64,000 nucleotides of DNA from Corydoras sp. C115 (GCA_019802505.1 JAFMOC010000156.1:344501-408500); one strand, 5' to 3'. Shown: positions 1 through 10,232, numbered from the stretch's first letter. Numbers and translations: made by a program. The notes: generated from the sequence alone by a model not told the origin.

Positions 1-2
1 CC

Positions 3-430
3 CCAAATTTTGATGATCCAAACTTTATGAATGGTCTGTTCAGCTCTATCCCTTCCATTAATACCAACTATATGATCTCGGGTGGGGACTTGAATTGTAT
101 TATGAACCCCACTTTGGATCATTCTAAACCCCGGGGTCTTACCCAGTCGTAATTGTCACGGTCAATTTTAGACTTAATTTAAAAAAATAATATTATAGAC
201 CACTGGAGATTTCACAATCCAAAAAGTAAACAATTTTCTTTTTACTCACACATAATTTTTTTAGCGATAATTATTTCACCCCAAAGATAGAGTCCACGGA
301 GTATCATCGCATTGTAATCTCTGATCATGCCCCACTTACTCTAAATTAAAAAATTTCCCTTCGCCCTACTGTTTGGCCATCTTGGAAAGTCAATTCTTTA
401 TGGCAATCGGATGAAGTCTTTCAGGGAAGG
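3..430 (+). mobile_element. L1-type LINE endonuclease fragment, decayed
   Basis: Conceptual translation in one frame gives an apurinic-like endonuclease segment of an L1-clade LINE. It includes a GGDLNC stretch (the GGDFN-like catalytic block) and, about 90 codons later, an ISDHAPL stretch (the SDH motif near the end of this domain). Several stop codons interrupt the frame near 150 and 195 and after 290, so it is dead. The 5' part lies outside the window, and the reverse transcriptase that normally follows is absent: Harbinger-derived sequence begins within about 50 bases after the SDH block. The L1-clade call rests on motif order only. Confidence 0.7.
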
Positions 431-781
431 GATGTTGCGCTTCTTACAAATATTATGCAGAATTGCATAATTGCTCACACCGTTTTCCAGAACAGTGACG
501 GAAGCCCAAATCAACTACAATAGGTATGTCTACTATGTTATCCATATGTATTTTGTTTTTGTATAATCCAAATTTAGGCTATAGCTGATTAATTTTCGTG
601 AAAACATCTCACAGGGCACACCGTTCTACACAAAGTGTGGTAGAAAGAAGGATTGGCCAGTGGAAGCGCAGATTCCACATTTTACATTCTGAAATTCGGT
701 ACACTCCGGAAAAAGTGTGCCGAATCATAATGGCATGTGCAATTCTGCATAATATTTGTAAGAAGCGCAACATCCCTTCCC
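424..781. repeat. 44-bp perfect inverted repeat built from transposase sequence
   Basis: Bases 424-467 are the exact reverse complement of 738-781, with about 270 bp between the arms. The right arm is part of the Harbinger transposase reading frame (the ACAILHNICKKR region). The left arm is an inverted copy placed beside the L1 fragment. A transcript through this region could fold into a long hairpin. How the inverted copy arose is not visible. Confidence 0.85.
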
Positions 782-918
782 CCCCAACACTGAAGAACCG
801 TGATGACGGTGATGAAGATGGAGATGAGAGCACCCCTGCCAGAAAACGTGATGCGACAGGCCACAGACAACACTTTGCAATCCTTCATTTTAGGTACAGA
901 TGTCAATTTTATGTATAA
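598..918 (+). pseudogene. PIF/Harbinger transposase, C-terminal fragment
   Basis: The open frame encodes the end of a HARBI1-like DDE transposase. It has the block around VERRIGQWKRRF, then about 25 residues later IIMACAILHNICKKRNIP, which is the conserved C-terminal part of PIF/Harbinger transposases (family usually about 350-400 residues). A D/E-rich tail follows. No ATG is needed at 598, since the frame is simply open there, and the upstream catalytic part is missing. The second Harbinger gene lies on the opposite strand at 964-1650, the usual two-gene layout of this superfamily. This is a dead remnant. Confidence 0.8.
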
Positions 919-963
919 ATGTGCACAATAATTAGGCATCAAGATAAGCATGGCTTTACATGT

Positions 964-1650
964 TTATTGTTGTTCCTTTAGTTTTTTTAGCGCTCGACTA
1001 TAATATTCATACTGCAATTTCAATACTTTAATTTGTAGCTTTAACTTTTGCCTTTTCAGTTCCTGTATGTCATTCGGGAGTGAGTCCTCTACCAGACCTC
1101 CTTCAGACGCCCACTCTTCCTCCAGCCAGTCATGACTTGAGGTGTTTGGAAGCTCGGTCAAAAACGGAGGAGCAGATGGAGAATCAGTGCTCAAGCCAGC
1201 AGGGTCCATAGCATGATCAGCTTCTTCATTACTGACGATGCAATAAATTTGAATTGATAATTAACATCACAGTGTTTGTGTGAAAATGTAAATAAATGAT
1301 TTTTTAAAACTTGCCTTTGAGATAGGTTTTTAAATTTCAATAATGCTGGATCCTGACCCGCGTCCACACCACAAATCACTGCATTGTCTTCCCCAAGGAT
1401 ACGCTGTACCACTTCACAAACTGCGATAAGAGGCTTTCCCGGTGGTCCACTGCCTGAATGTGATTCAGTTAGAATGTATACAGTCTCCAAAATAAATCAG
1501 AGAAAATATATGAATAACAAAAGAAAGAATGGAAATTTATACATACCAGTGCGTGTCATATATGACTTATAGGTGGATATTTCTGTGCGGCTTTTTGACA
1601 GAATATTATACCATTTCTTTTCACAGTCAGATGGTGAGCGAATGCAGGCG
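964..1650 (-). pseudogene. Harbinger Myb/SANT-like accessory protein, partial, multi-exon
   Basis: Three minus-strand segments resemble the Myb/SANT-like DNA-binding partner of Harbinger transposases. Around 1547-1650 the frame reads CEKKWYNILSKSRTE, the end of a Myb-like fold, and stops at a GT splice-donor-like site (1546-1545). After an AG near 1486 the frame continues with GSGPPGKPL and a GEDNAVICG block, typical of the linker in this family. At 964-1209 a C-terminal K/L-rich coiled coil ends the protein. The Myb N-terminus was not found and the middle junction has no clean donor, so I treat it as a decayed gene. Confidence 0.65.
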
Positions 1651-1659
1651 TAAGGCGTG

Positions 1660-2081
1660 AGATGCAGTCATAAGTCATGAGATGTCCTCCCAAGCATTTT
1701 TTTTGTCCGCACTAGTGAAAAGAAAGAAAAGAGAAGACACATATTTAACCTACCTCCCTACACAATAACCAGGAGAAAACAAGTTAAAGAAAATGGCACT
1801 CACCCCTACGTGTGAAACTAGAATAACAACATTTTAGTGCTGAAGACAGTTTTTGAACTGTGAGAGATTTAACTGGCCACTTTGACCACAGGGATGTGGA
1901 TTCTTAAACAATCCAAGAAAACAAAGCAAAAACTAACCAAAAAGTCAAATAAAATAAAAGGGAATACAATCAAACTCAGTTAACAAACCCAATTAAGTAC
2001 ACTCAAAACTCACAGAAAAAACTCAAAAAGCTCAGACAAAAGCTCAATCTGTCAGGGACCACATGGTGACAGGAAACATCA
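1660..2081. other. Unannotated AT-rich spacer
   Basis: No gene or recognisable repeat is seen. The last part (about 1900-2050) is A-rich on the plus strand, with several AACTCA-type words, and could be the degraded flank of the Harbinger copy. The first base of the following SINE target-site duplication is at 2082. Confidence 0.5.
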
Positions 2082-2093
2082 CAGGCCCACTCC

Positions 2094-2412
2094 TTTCATT
2101 CATTCATTCATTATCTTCCGCTTTATCCTATATTAGGGTTGCGGTGGGGTTCCCCATGCCCATCCAGGGGAAGACGTTTTGGGCACTGGGCAGATACACC
2201 CAGGACAGGGTGCCAATCTATCGCTGGGCACACACACACTCTACGTGGGGGAATTTGGAGAACTCAATTGACTTGATCCATGTTTTTGTACTGTGGGAGG
2301 AAACCCACGCAGACACGGGGAGAACATGGAAACTCCACTCAGATGGGGATTCGAACCGGTAATCCCTAGCGCTGAGTGGCGAACGTGCTACCACTAAGCC
2401 ACTGTGCCGCCC
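2094..2412 (-). mobile_element. DANA/Mermaid-type V-SINE, full length, antisense
   Basis: A tRNA-derived head with A-box (GTGGCTTAGTGG) and B-box (GGTTCGAATCC) homology lies at the right end on the minus strand. It is followed by the V-SINE core word for CCTCCCACAGTCC and ends at the left in a short TTCA-type repeat. It is flanked by a perfect 12-bp target-site duplication, CAGGCCCACTCC, at 2082-2093 and 2413-2424. Several dozen copies or pieces of this family occur in the window. Confidence 0.9.
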
Positions 2413-2595
2413 CAGGCCCACTCCCCTTATGCTTAATGTGATGATTGCTAACATGACTGAACTCCTCCAGGGTTGCCCAATCAGAAGCACTCTGGCAGTT
2501 CAGCTGACTCTCCCTGCAAAGATCACCTGATTGGAAAGCAGACATTAAGCAGAAACAGATTCCAACCACAACAGACCAGCCCTAGGCGTAACAAT

Positions 2596-2687
2596 AAGGC
2601 AAGATAAGGTGAGATAAGGTGAGGAAAGGTAAGATGAAATAGGATAAGGTAAGATGAGATAGTATAAGGTAAGATGAGATAGTATAA
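2596..2687 (+). repeat. GATAA-type degenerate simple repeat
   Basis: Plus-strand run of AAGATAAGGTGAGATAAGG-like words, about 5-bp and 10-bp periodic with many substitutions. It is the same sequence type as the arrays at 6605, 8626, 24836, 51047 and 52020, always in this orientation. It ends where a SINE head begins. Confidence 0.85.
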
Positions 2688-2787
2688 GGGCGGCACGGTG
2701 GCTTAGTGGTTAGCACGTTCGCCTCTCAGCGCTAGGGATTCTCGGTTAGAATCCCCATCTGGGTGGAGTTTCCATGTTCTCCCCATG

Positions 2788-2942
2788 TGTTGTGTTGTGC
2801 TATTATATTGAAAGGACTGAAGGGGGAGTTCTAATTGTATGATTAAGATGTTATGTATGGAAGGGATGAAGAAGAATAAAGAAACGAAGTACTGGAGTTG
2901 AGATATGTCTCGTGTCATCATTTCTGCTAATATAACTACACC
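2788..2942 (+). repeat. Left LTR of the Gypsy element
   Basis: It begins TGTTGTGTTGTGC, matching the right copy from 6379. The shared part runs to the ATATGTC word, after which only the left copy continues to an end near ..ACTACACCA. Its polyadenylation-like AATAAA is at 2876. The exact right end (2940 to 2945) is uncertain. Confidence 0.8.
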
Positions 2943-2960
2943 ACAAAATTGGCGACGAGG

Positions 2961-5900
2961 ATGTCGATTTCTGTGCCTTTACCTGCTCCATTCATGCCAT
3001 GCCCAGGGGAACCAGCAATACAATTTCCAACATGGATAAAGATGTTTGATAACTACATGCTAGTAATAGCTGCATCTGGAGATGGTTGGCCCGATGTCAG
3101 AAAACGTGCGGTTCTACTTCATGCTCTGGGAACAGAGGGACAGAGGCTTTTCTACACCCTGCCGAATACCGGAGACACGTTTGCTGCTGCTATTGCTGCC
3201 CTGAAAGAACATTTTGTGCCGAAGGTGAACGTTATTGCCGAGCGTCACATGTTTCGTCAAAGAACACAAAGACCGGACGAGACGGTAAACCAATTCTTAG
3301 CTTCATTACGGGAGTTGGCTGCTGCATGTGATTTTGGGGACATGGAGGACCAAATGCTACGCGACCAGTTGATTGAACGTGTTGCTAATACTCGTATAAG
3401 AGACAGATTATTACTCGAACCGGATCTAACTCTAAGTAAAGCAACTACTCTGGCATTACAAATTGAAAGTGGACTTAGAGATGCTAACGTCCTGTCGGAT
3501 ACTACTACTACTGGTGTTTCCGCTCCAGTGAGGGTCATACAACGTCAATCTAAAACAAGTCGCCACGGAGACACAAAGAAAAAGCCACAGAATCCTGCAC
3601 CTGCTGCTAACACTGGCAATCGCCGTTCCTGCTTCCGCTGTGGATCTTCCAACCACCTTGCCAACAAACCTTTCTGTCCTGCTGCTGGAGTGAACTGCAA
3701 CAAGTGTGGTAAAGTGGGACACTTTTCACGTGTATGTCGTTCAACACAAAAGGTGCTGCGTGAAGTTGTAATTAATGAGCCAACAGTTCTCTACATGAAC
3801 AATACATTACAAGATAAGATCATCTGCACGGTTCAAGTTACTGCTAATGGACAATGTAAAGATGTTGAACTGATCGTAGATACAGGTTCATCAGTATCCA
3901 TTATTCCGGAGGACATTTATCACAATTGCTTTCCAGGTGGCATGTTAACTGAACCTACATTTGCTCTTGTTACATATGCAAAAGAGAAAATTCCTGTAAA
4001 AGGGTGCTTAAAAGCTATTGTTTCTCATGACAATCACACTACTGCAGGTACTTTTGTTGTGGTCGGGTCAGGCGCTGCTCTCCTTGGCTTAGATTTATTT
4101 CAGGCATTACAAATGAGACTTGTAGGTCGAAAAGTTGTCACTACTAATACTGCTAACACTCCTTCTACCTCTACTATGCAACCAGCTGTGTCAGAAACTG
4201 TACAAGACAGTGCTGCTACAGATAGGCACGTTCAGGAAATAGGCTATGCTAAAAATTTCATTCACAAAGTGCATGTACTACCGAATGCTGTTCCAGTACA
4301 ACAAAAACTAAAGAGACTTCCAATTGCAGTAAGACAAGCTGTTTCAGAGGAACTCAAAGATTTCCAGGATAAGGGCATCATTGAACGTATTGACGCTTTA
4401 GCTCTTTATGACCCTGAGTTAATAACATATGTGACTACTGATGCTTCAGATTACGGACTGGGTGCGGTATTGACACAACTACATTCTGATCAAGGCGAAA
4501 GAGTTGTCGCTTTTGCATCTAGAACACTTTCTCCAGCCGAGCGCAAGTATTCTACAGTAGAACGTGAAGCTCTTGCCTGCGTTTGGGCTGTGGAGAGGTG
4601 GAGAACATACCTCTGGGGTCGACGATTTGTCCTTCGAACAGATCACCGTGCGCTTACAACTTTGCTTACCTCTAAAGGTTCCAGTCGCGCTGGACTGAGA
4701 ATTGCCAGATGGTCTGCACGACTGCTCTGCTTCACATATGATGTTACTTACCGTCCAGGACACCAAAATGTCACTGCCGACTGCCTGTCCAGATTGCCAT
4801 TAACCACTACAAATGAAACAACAGAGGAGCCTGACATGATTGCAACGGTCTTTAAAGCTGCTCTGTGTGCCATTTCTCTTCCAGAGTTCACGTCTGCCAG
4901 TGAAATCTGCCCAGAACTGTCTCTACTACGCAATCAAATCCAAAAAGGCTGGCCCAAATGTAAAAAAGGTCTGCATGAAAGCCTTGCTGCATACTTTCAG
5001 ATACGACATGAACTTTCAGTCCATGGATCACTGATAATGAGGGGGCCAGACCGAGTGGTTGTTCCTGTTTCACTACGTGCTAGAGTGGTTAATTTAGCAC
5101 ATGAAGGACACCAAGGCATAGTTCAGACAAAGCAAAGGTTACATGAATTGTTCTGGTGGCCACAATTGGACAAATTAGTGTATTCTTTAATTACTTCCTG
5201 TGTGGACTGTCAATACAGTGATAAGGTAACCAAAACTGCTCCTGCTCCACTTACGCCAGTTGAAATGCCTAGTGCTCCATGGGAAAAGGTTGCAATAGAC
5301 ATCACGGGTCCATTTGTAACTGCTACATGGGACTGCCGTTACGCTATTGTACTTACAGACTACTATAGCAAATGGCCTGAGGTTGCATTTGCCTCCGCTG
5401 TCACTACAGACACCATCATTAGCTTTCTAGCAACTGTTTTCAGTAGGGAGGGTAATCCAATGTACCTCGTCTCAGACAATGGTTGTCAGTTTACTTCCCA
5501 TGCTTTCAGTCAATTTCTGAAAGAGAGAGAGATAAAACACCTAAGGTCCAGTGTCTATTATCCACAAGCTAATGGCGCTGTAGAAAGATTCAATAGAGTT
5601 CTTAAGGACTGCTTACAAACATGTGAGAGAAGTCACTACTCGTGGAAAGAAGCTGTAACAGAGTTCTTGCACAGCTACAGAGCTACTCCTCATGCTACTA
5701 CCGGTGCCACCCCATTTGAGCTACTGAGAAACAGAATGATGCGTACCAAATTAAACATACTTCCAGTGGCACTTAATAGCAAAACACATACACAAATAAA
5801 AAAGAGGGTGATACAAAAGCAAAATAAAATGAAATAATACACAGACAAGAAAAGGGGTGCTAAAACAACAACAGTAAAATTGGGCGACACTGTTCGTGTT

Positions 5901-6167
5901 CGCAAACCGGAACATGTACATAAAGGATTTTCAAGATTCACTGAACCAAGAACTGTCATTAAAAAAGTGGGACAAAATACATTCTCATTAAGTGACGGAC
6001 GCAAGTGGAATGTTTCAAAACTTGCACGCTTTCCAACACAAGCTTTGACTGGTTCAGAACAAACACTGACACTGTATTCGATACAGGTACAGTCACTGAA
6101 AACACAAATGAACCTATTGAAGTACTTAGAAGAAGTCAGAGGTCTAGAAATACACCAAGATGGTTAA
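2961..6167 (+). pseudogene. Gag-Pol polyprotein of the Gypsy element, RT deleted
   Basis: The open frame begins before the ATG, but I take ATG 2961 because the upstream triplets belong to the primer-site region. Domains from 2961: Gag to about residue 220; two zinc knuckles starting near residues 224 and 246 (the second is CNKCGKVGHFSRVC); aspartic protease with DTG at about 307; an abrupt junction near 478 where IIERIDA meets ALALYDPEL; RNase H (about 490-620); an HHCC-type integrase zinc region near 714; and the integrase core with D780, D839 and E875 (35 residues between the last two). The reverse transcriptase palm and fingers, including the YxDD box, are absent although the frame is kept. 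A stop at 5835-5837 interrupts the integrase C-terminal region, which continues in the same frame to 6167. Confidence 0.9.
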
Positions 6168-6378
6168 ACAACTATGTGAGATAAGAAAATTTTGGTGAAT
6201 CTTTACTGTTCAGTTTACATGTGTTCGTAAAACAAGTGAAGTACAACTGTTCTACTGAGGTACAATATAAAATATTGATTCTGTTGATTCTTTAAGTTGT
6301 TAAGGTCACAAATCTAGTTTGACTGAGTTATTCAGTACAAAGGTTACATGTAAGTAATTGCTTCAGGAAAAGGGAAAA

Positions 6379-6500
6379 TGTTGTGTTGTGCTATTATATT
6401 GAAAGGACTGAAGAGGGAGTTCTAATTGTATGATTAAGATGTTATGTATGGAAGGGATGAAGAAGAATAAAGAAACGAAGTACTGGAGTTGAGATATGTC
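6379..6500 (+). repeat. Right LTR of the Gypsy element, 3'-truncated
   Basis: It matches the left LTR for about 122 bp with very few differences (for example one base in the GGACTGAAG region), then stops at ATATGTC and runs directly into SINE sequence. About 35-40 bp of LTR end are lost. High identity to the left copy suggests a fairly recent insertion. Confidence 0.85.
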
Positions 6501-6604
6501 GCCCAAGACGTTCTCCCCTGGATGGGCATGGGGAACCCCACCGCAACCCTAATAGAGGACAAAGCGGAAGATAATGGATGGATAATTTGGGAATTAATAT
6601 GATG

Positions 6605-6756
6605 TATTAGGGTGGTAGGTAAGATGAGATAGAATAAGATAAGATAAGGTAAGATAAGGTGAGGAAAGGTAAAATGAGATAGGATAAGGTAAGATAAGGT
6701 AAGATGAGATGAGACAAGATAAGATGAGATAGGATAAGATAAGATAAGGTAAAATG
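6605..6756 (+). repeat. GATAA-type simple repeat, left part
   Basis: Degenerate AAGATAAGG / GATGAGATAGG repeat. Its last 16 bases (6741-6756) recur at 8626-8641 as the target-site duplication of the insert between them, so this and the 8626 array were once one array. Confidence 0.85.
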
Positions 6757-8174
6757 CTGCGGGGCTTGGGGGGGTGGTGGGGGCGGGGCCGGTGTTCTGG
6801 CTTCCCTGGGCCTGTTTGGATTCTTGGGTCATTGCCCTGGGCTGTGCGGTCATTCCTCTGGCCGGGCTTGTCGCCGGGGTCTGGCGGGCGCTCGGCGGGG
6901 GGTGTCTGCTTGGCTGTTCGTGGTGCTCGGCGGTGGTCGGGGGCGGGTCCTCACCGTGGCGGGGGCTTGCCCTGCCGGTCTGGTGCAGCCCGGGCTGTGG
7001 GACGGCCTTGCGGGTTCGTGGCTTTGGCCGTCCCCTCCTCTCCACCCCGGAGAGAATGGGTTTACCCTCTGGGTCCGGATGTGGGTTCCCACCAATAGGG
7101 GGCGGACGCATGTCCTGGACCCAGAGTGTGTATAGAGTGTGTATGGGGAGTATGAGTGAGTGTGGCGTATATGTTACTGTATATGTTTACTTCGAATGAG
7201 TGGAGGTGAGTATGAGGGTGGGATGGTATGAGTGCGTTTTGTGTGTGAATGTGTATTTGTCAGGCTGGGGCCTGGTCTGCTCCCTCTCCTGGGTCATCTA
7301 GGGTCCGCCTAATGGTGGCCCCCACCTCCGCGTCGCATTCCCCTACCGGGGGGGTTGTGCCCTTTGCCCTCTGGTGGGCTGGTGGCTCTCGGTTTCGGGG
7401 GCTGGGCGCCGGGGGGTGTGCTGGCTGGGCCTGGTGGCTGCCTGGTTGGGTTTGGGCCCCGTGGCCCCGGGGGGCCCTGGCTGGGGGGTGGCGCGCCTCG
7501 GGGTCCCGGGCCTCCGTGTCCATGGTCGGATCTGCTCTGGCGTGGCGGGTGCCGGCGGGGTCTGAGGGCTTGGGGCTGCTGACCCCTGGGCTCGGCGGGG
7601 GGCTGCTGGGGGCTTCCCTCGGCTCTCCCTTTGGGTCCGTTCGGGGGGGTGGGGTGTGCGGTTGTCCCTGCATTGGGGCCCCTGGGGGCGTGGCGCCTGG
7701 GACCTCCGCGGTGCCTTTGGCCCTGGTCTTCCTGGTGTCTGCCTCGGGCCTTGGGGTCGGGGCCGGGGGTCCCCCACGGTCACTACTACAAATTCCCATT
7801 TGGCATTCCTATGGAAGAAATCTTTCATCTACTTGCATGCTTACAACTGCACACAAACAGGTGTTCAGATCCTGGTTTCTTAAAATTGTCTTTCTTTTCG
7901 TTAATTTATAAAATCAATTAAAAGAATAGTTTAAATAAATAAATAAATATATTTATACTGGAAATTGTAATTAATTTTAGTATATGAAGGTAAATGTAGG
8001 TATGGATGTGTGTGTATTTATGTATGTGTGTATGTATGTGTATATGTATGTGTGTATATGTGTATGTGTATGTATATATGTATGTATGTATATATGTGCG
8101 TATGGGCATATATGTACTTATGCGTAGGCGCGTATATGTGTATGTGTATGTATGTGTATATATGTATATGTGTG

Positions 8175-8180
8175 TGTGTG

Positions 8181-8247
<67 letters not shown>
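8175..8247. repeat. TA microsatellite inside the retroposed insert
   Basis: About 36 TA dinucleotides, preceded by TATG/TG-rich sequence from about 8000 and followed by TTTA repeats. It probably expanded after insertion. Confidence 0.95.
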
Positions 8248-8251
<4 letters not shown>

Positions 8252-8448
8252 ATTTATTTATTTATTTTCTTTTCTCTTTATTTATTTATTTATTTATTTT
8301 TTCTTTTCTCTGTTGGTCTTTTCTTCTTTCCTCCCACCACTTTCGTATACCTCTTTTTTTTTTTTTTTTCTTTTTTCCTTCTTCTTTTCTGTTTCTTTTT
8401 CCATCTCCGTGGTTGCTGTACAGATATGATCCCCAAAAAAAAATTTGC

Positions 8449-8510
8449 AATAAAGTTTTAAATATATACCAAGTGGAGCATCATGGAGAAATACCTGTAT
8501 GCTCCACTTG
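8449..8510 (+). promoter_or_regulatory. Poly(A) signal and 3' stem-loop of the insert
   Basis: AATAAA lies at 8449-8454. CAAGTGGAGCAT (8470-8481) is the exact reverse complement of ATGCTCCACTTG (8499-8510), with a 17-nt loop. The actual A tail starts only about 80 nt later. The stem-loop could be a reverse-transcriptase recognition structure, or the sequence after AATAAA could be a 3' transduction; the sequence alone does not decide. Confidence 0.6.
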
Positions 8511-8588
8511 TAAAATCAAAACTGTTGGGCCTGATTTAGACACTCAGACATCAATCCTGAGTTTCACAATGGCAGACAGGACACGGAG

Positions 8589-8625
<37 letters not shown>

Positions 8626-8629
<4 letters not shown>

Positions 8630-8902
8630 TAAGGTAAAATGAGATAGGATAAGGTAAGATAAGGTAAGATGAGATAGAATAAGATAAGATAGGATGAGTT
8701 AGGATAAGATAAGGTAAGATAAGATAAGATAGGATGAGTTAGGATAAGATAAGGTAAGATAAGATAAGGTAAGACAAGATAAGATAACGTAAGATGAGAT
8801 AGGAAAAGGTAAGATGAGATAGGATAAGATAAGGTAAGATGAGAGAGAATAAGATAAAATGAGGTAAGATTAGATAAGATAAGATAAGGTAAGATGAGAT
8901 AG
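8626..8902 (+). repeat. GATAA-type simple repeat, right part
   Basis: Continuation of the array interrupted by the retroposed insert. Words such as GGATAAGATAAGGTAAGAT repeat with substitutions. It runs directly into the duplicated block at 8905. Confidence 0.9.
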
Positions 8903-8904
8903 TT

Positions 8905-9012
8905 CAGATATATAAACAATAAGGGGAACGTGTTGGAGAAGTAATTAACAAGTTTAATAAAAATAAAAAAATAGTCTAAAAGAATCTTTAAAAGGTTTGG
9001 TTACAGTCCAAA
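8905..9012 (+). repeat. Segmental-duplication block next to the GATAA array (copy 0)
   Basis: Shares a long stretch (AACAATAAGGGGAACG, then AACAAGTTTAATAAAAAT) with 10320, 25110 and 53030. It continues after the solo LTR and SINE as 9526-9575. Each copy sits just right of a GATAA array or its remnant. No gene was seen. Confidence 0.8.
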
Positions 9013-9401
9013 TGTCACGATCTCCTACTTTCCCGCCTGCCACGCCCTCTTCATTCATCACTTCCTATAAATACCCTCAAGTTCCTCCACCGCGTTGCCA
9101 GATTGTCTGACCGTACCTTTGTGTATCCGTGTCCAATCCAGCATTCTCCTGTTCTGATCATCTGTGTATTGACCTCCTGCTCCGTTCTTGGTTTACGATC
9201 CTCACGCCTTGTCCTTCAGTACCGTCGCCTTGTTTTCAATTTGCTTTATTGTGATAGTTCTGGGTTTTGTTTGTTTTGGCCATCGAGCCAGGTTTTCTTT
9301 CAGTTCTTTTTTCGTAGTGTAAATAAAGCTCTTAACTTTACGCTTCATCTCGTGTGGCTATTCGGAACGCTCACATTCACCAACGCCGCATGTGTGTCAC
9401 A
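9013..9401 (+). mobile_element. Solo LTR, 389 bp
   Basis: Starts TGTCACGATC and ends GTGTGTCACA, with a perfect 5-bp target duplication CCAAA (9008-9012 and 9402-9406). It has a TATA-like CTATAAATACC near 9063 and AATAAA near 9320, the usual promoter and polyadenylation signals of an LTR. It interrupts a sentence shared with the copy at 10470. The family is unnamed here; 5-bp duplications fit Ty3/Gypsy. Confidence 0.85.
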
Positions 9402-9416
9402 CCAAAAAGAACACTC

Positions 9417-9525
9417 GTTCGTTCGTTATCTCCTGCTTTATCCTCTATTAGGGTCGCGGTGGGGTTCCCCATGCCCATCCAGAGGAAAACATCTTGGGCG
9501 CTGGGCAGATAGACCCAGAACAGGG
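9417..9525 (-). mobile_element. V-SINE 3' part, antisense, 5'-truncated
   Basis: Only the 3' half of the SINE is present. It is flanked by a perfect 14-bp duplication CAAAAAGAACACTC (9403-9416 and 9526-9539). The truncated end is at the right, as expected for incomplete reverse transcription. Confidence 0.9.
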
Positions 9526-9627
9526 CAAAAAGAACACTCAAATCCAAAAATCAGGAAAATTTAATCAATCAAATCCCATCTGATCTAAACTCATTCATTA
9601 AACTTCTCCACTCTAATGTACTGACTC

Positions 9628-9775
<148 letters not shown>

Positions 9776-10063
9776 AATAATGGCTGTCGATTTTGGCATT
9801 TATAAAGAGATTTGGTTTGTTCTCTGGTTACAAAGTTAATCTATAAAACAGCAAGTGTTTTACAGTGAGTCTATTTGCATTATTTCTTGGTCGGTCCTCT
9901 ATCTAATTTAGATTTGCACATTTAATTAGTTTTACAGCGGTGGCGATCGCTCCCTCTGTCTCTCCCTCTGATTAGTAGAATTAACATATAAATGAAAGTC
10001 ATGCCTAGGTCCTTATTTCCAATTCAGACTTCAACTAAATTTTAAACGTTGGACCAGCATATC

Positions 10064-10232
10064 GGGCGGCACGGTAGCTTAGTGGTTAGTCTGTGTGTGA
10101 GTGTGTGCCCAGTGATAGATTGGTGTCCTGTCCTGGGTGTATCTGCCCAGTGCCCCAAAATGTTCTCCCCTGGATGGGCATGGGGAACCCCCCCGAACCA
10201 TATTAGAGGTGTGGAAGATAATGAATGGATGG
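10064..10232 (+). mobile_element. V-SINE with internal deletion
   Basis: The tRNA-like head (GGGCGGCACGGTAGCTTAGT) is joined directly to the TGTGTGTGAGTGTGTGCCC segment; the B-box and core are lost. The 3' tail (GGATGGGCATGGGGAACC) is intact. Confidence 0.85.

Larger units (their letters stand above)
2788..6500 (+). mobile_element. Ty3/Gypsy LTR retrotransposon, defective
   Basis: This element has a left LTR (2788 to about 2942), a primer-site region, a gag-pol frame, a purine-rich tract just before the right LTR (about 6364-6378) and a truncated right LTR (6379-6500). The LTRs are only about 155 bp. The internal region lacks the reverse transcriptase core and has an in-frame stop before the integrase tail, so it cannot move on its own. 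Gag with two zinc knuckles plus DTG protease resembles mag-like chromodomain-less Gypsy elements; the clade call is tentative. No target-site duplication can be shown because the right border was deleted. Confidence 0.88.
2688..6582 (+). mobile_element. V-SINE split by a Gypsy insertion
   Basis: The SINE head and core start occupy 2688-2787, and the SINE 3' part resumes at 6501-6582. The Ty3/Gypsy element lies between them. The middle of the SINE (from the core up to the GGCGCCCTGTCC region) is missing, so the insertion was followed by a deletion that also removed the end of the right LTR. Confidence 0.8.
6757..8625 (+). mobile_element. Poly(A)-tailed retroposed insert with GC-rich body
   Basis: The insert is about 1.87 kb. 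It starts with a very GC-rich stretch (about 6757-7790, G-rich on the plus strand), goes through T- and TA-rich sequence, an AATAAA signal (8449-8454) and a 12-bp-arm hairpin, and ends in about 37 A residues. It is flanked by a 16-bp direct duplication AAGATAAGGTAAAATG (6741-6756 and 8626-8641). Poly(A) plus a long duplication is the signature of LINE-type target-primed insertion, so I read it as a 5'-truncated LINE end or a retroposed transcript. No reverse transcriptase is encoded. Long open frames in the GC-rich part exist on both strands and are not convincing genes. Confidence 0.7.

Noticed and set aside
2330..2412. tRNA gene suggested by A-box and B-box-like words in many places
   Set aside because: They belong to SINE heads followed by the V-SINE core or L2 tail. 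No cloverleaf with a proper acceptor stem was found.
2949..2960. Starting the Gypsy polyprotein at TTG 2949
   Set aside because: This overlaps the primer-site region; the first ATG in frame is at 2961.
6754..7911. Several overlapping 100-220-codon frames in the GC-rich insert
   Set aside because: Frames are open on both strands because of composition. No domain or conserved start, and they lie in a retroposed insert.
8006..8637. Open frames over the TA/TATG/T-rich part
   Set aside because: Low-complexity translation of microsatellites.
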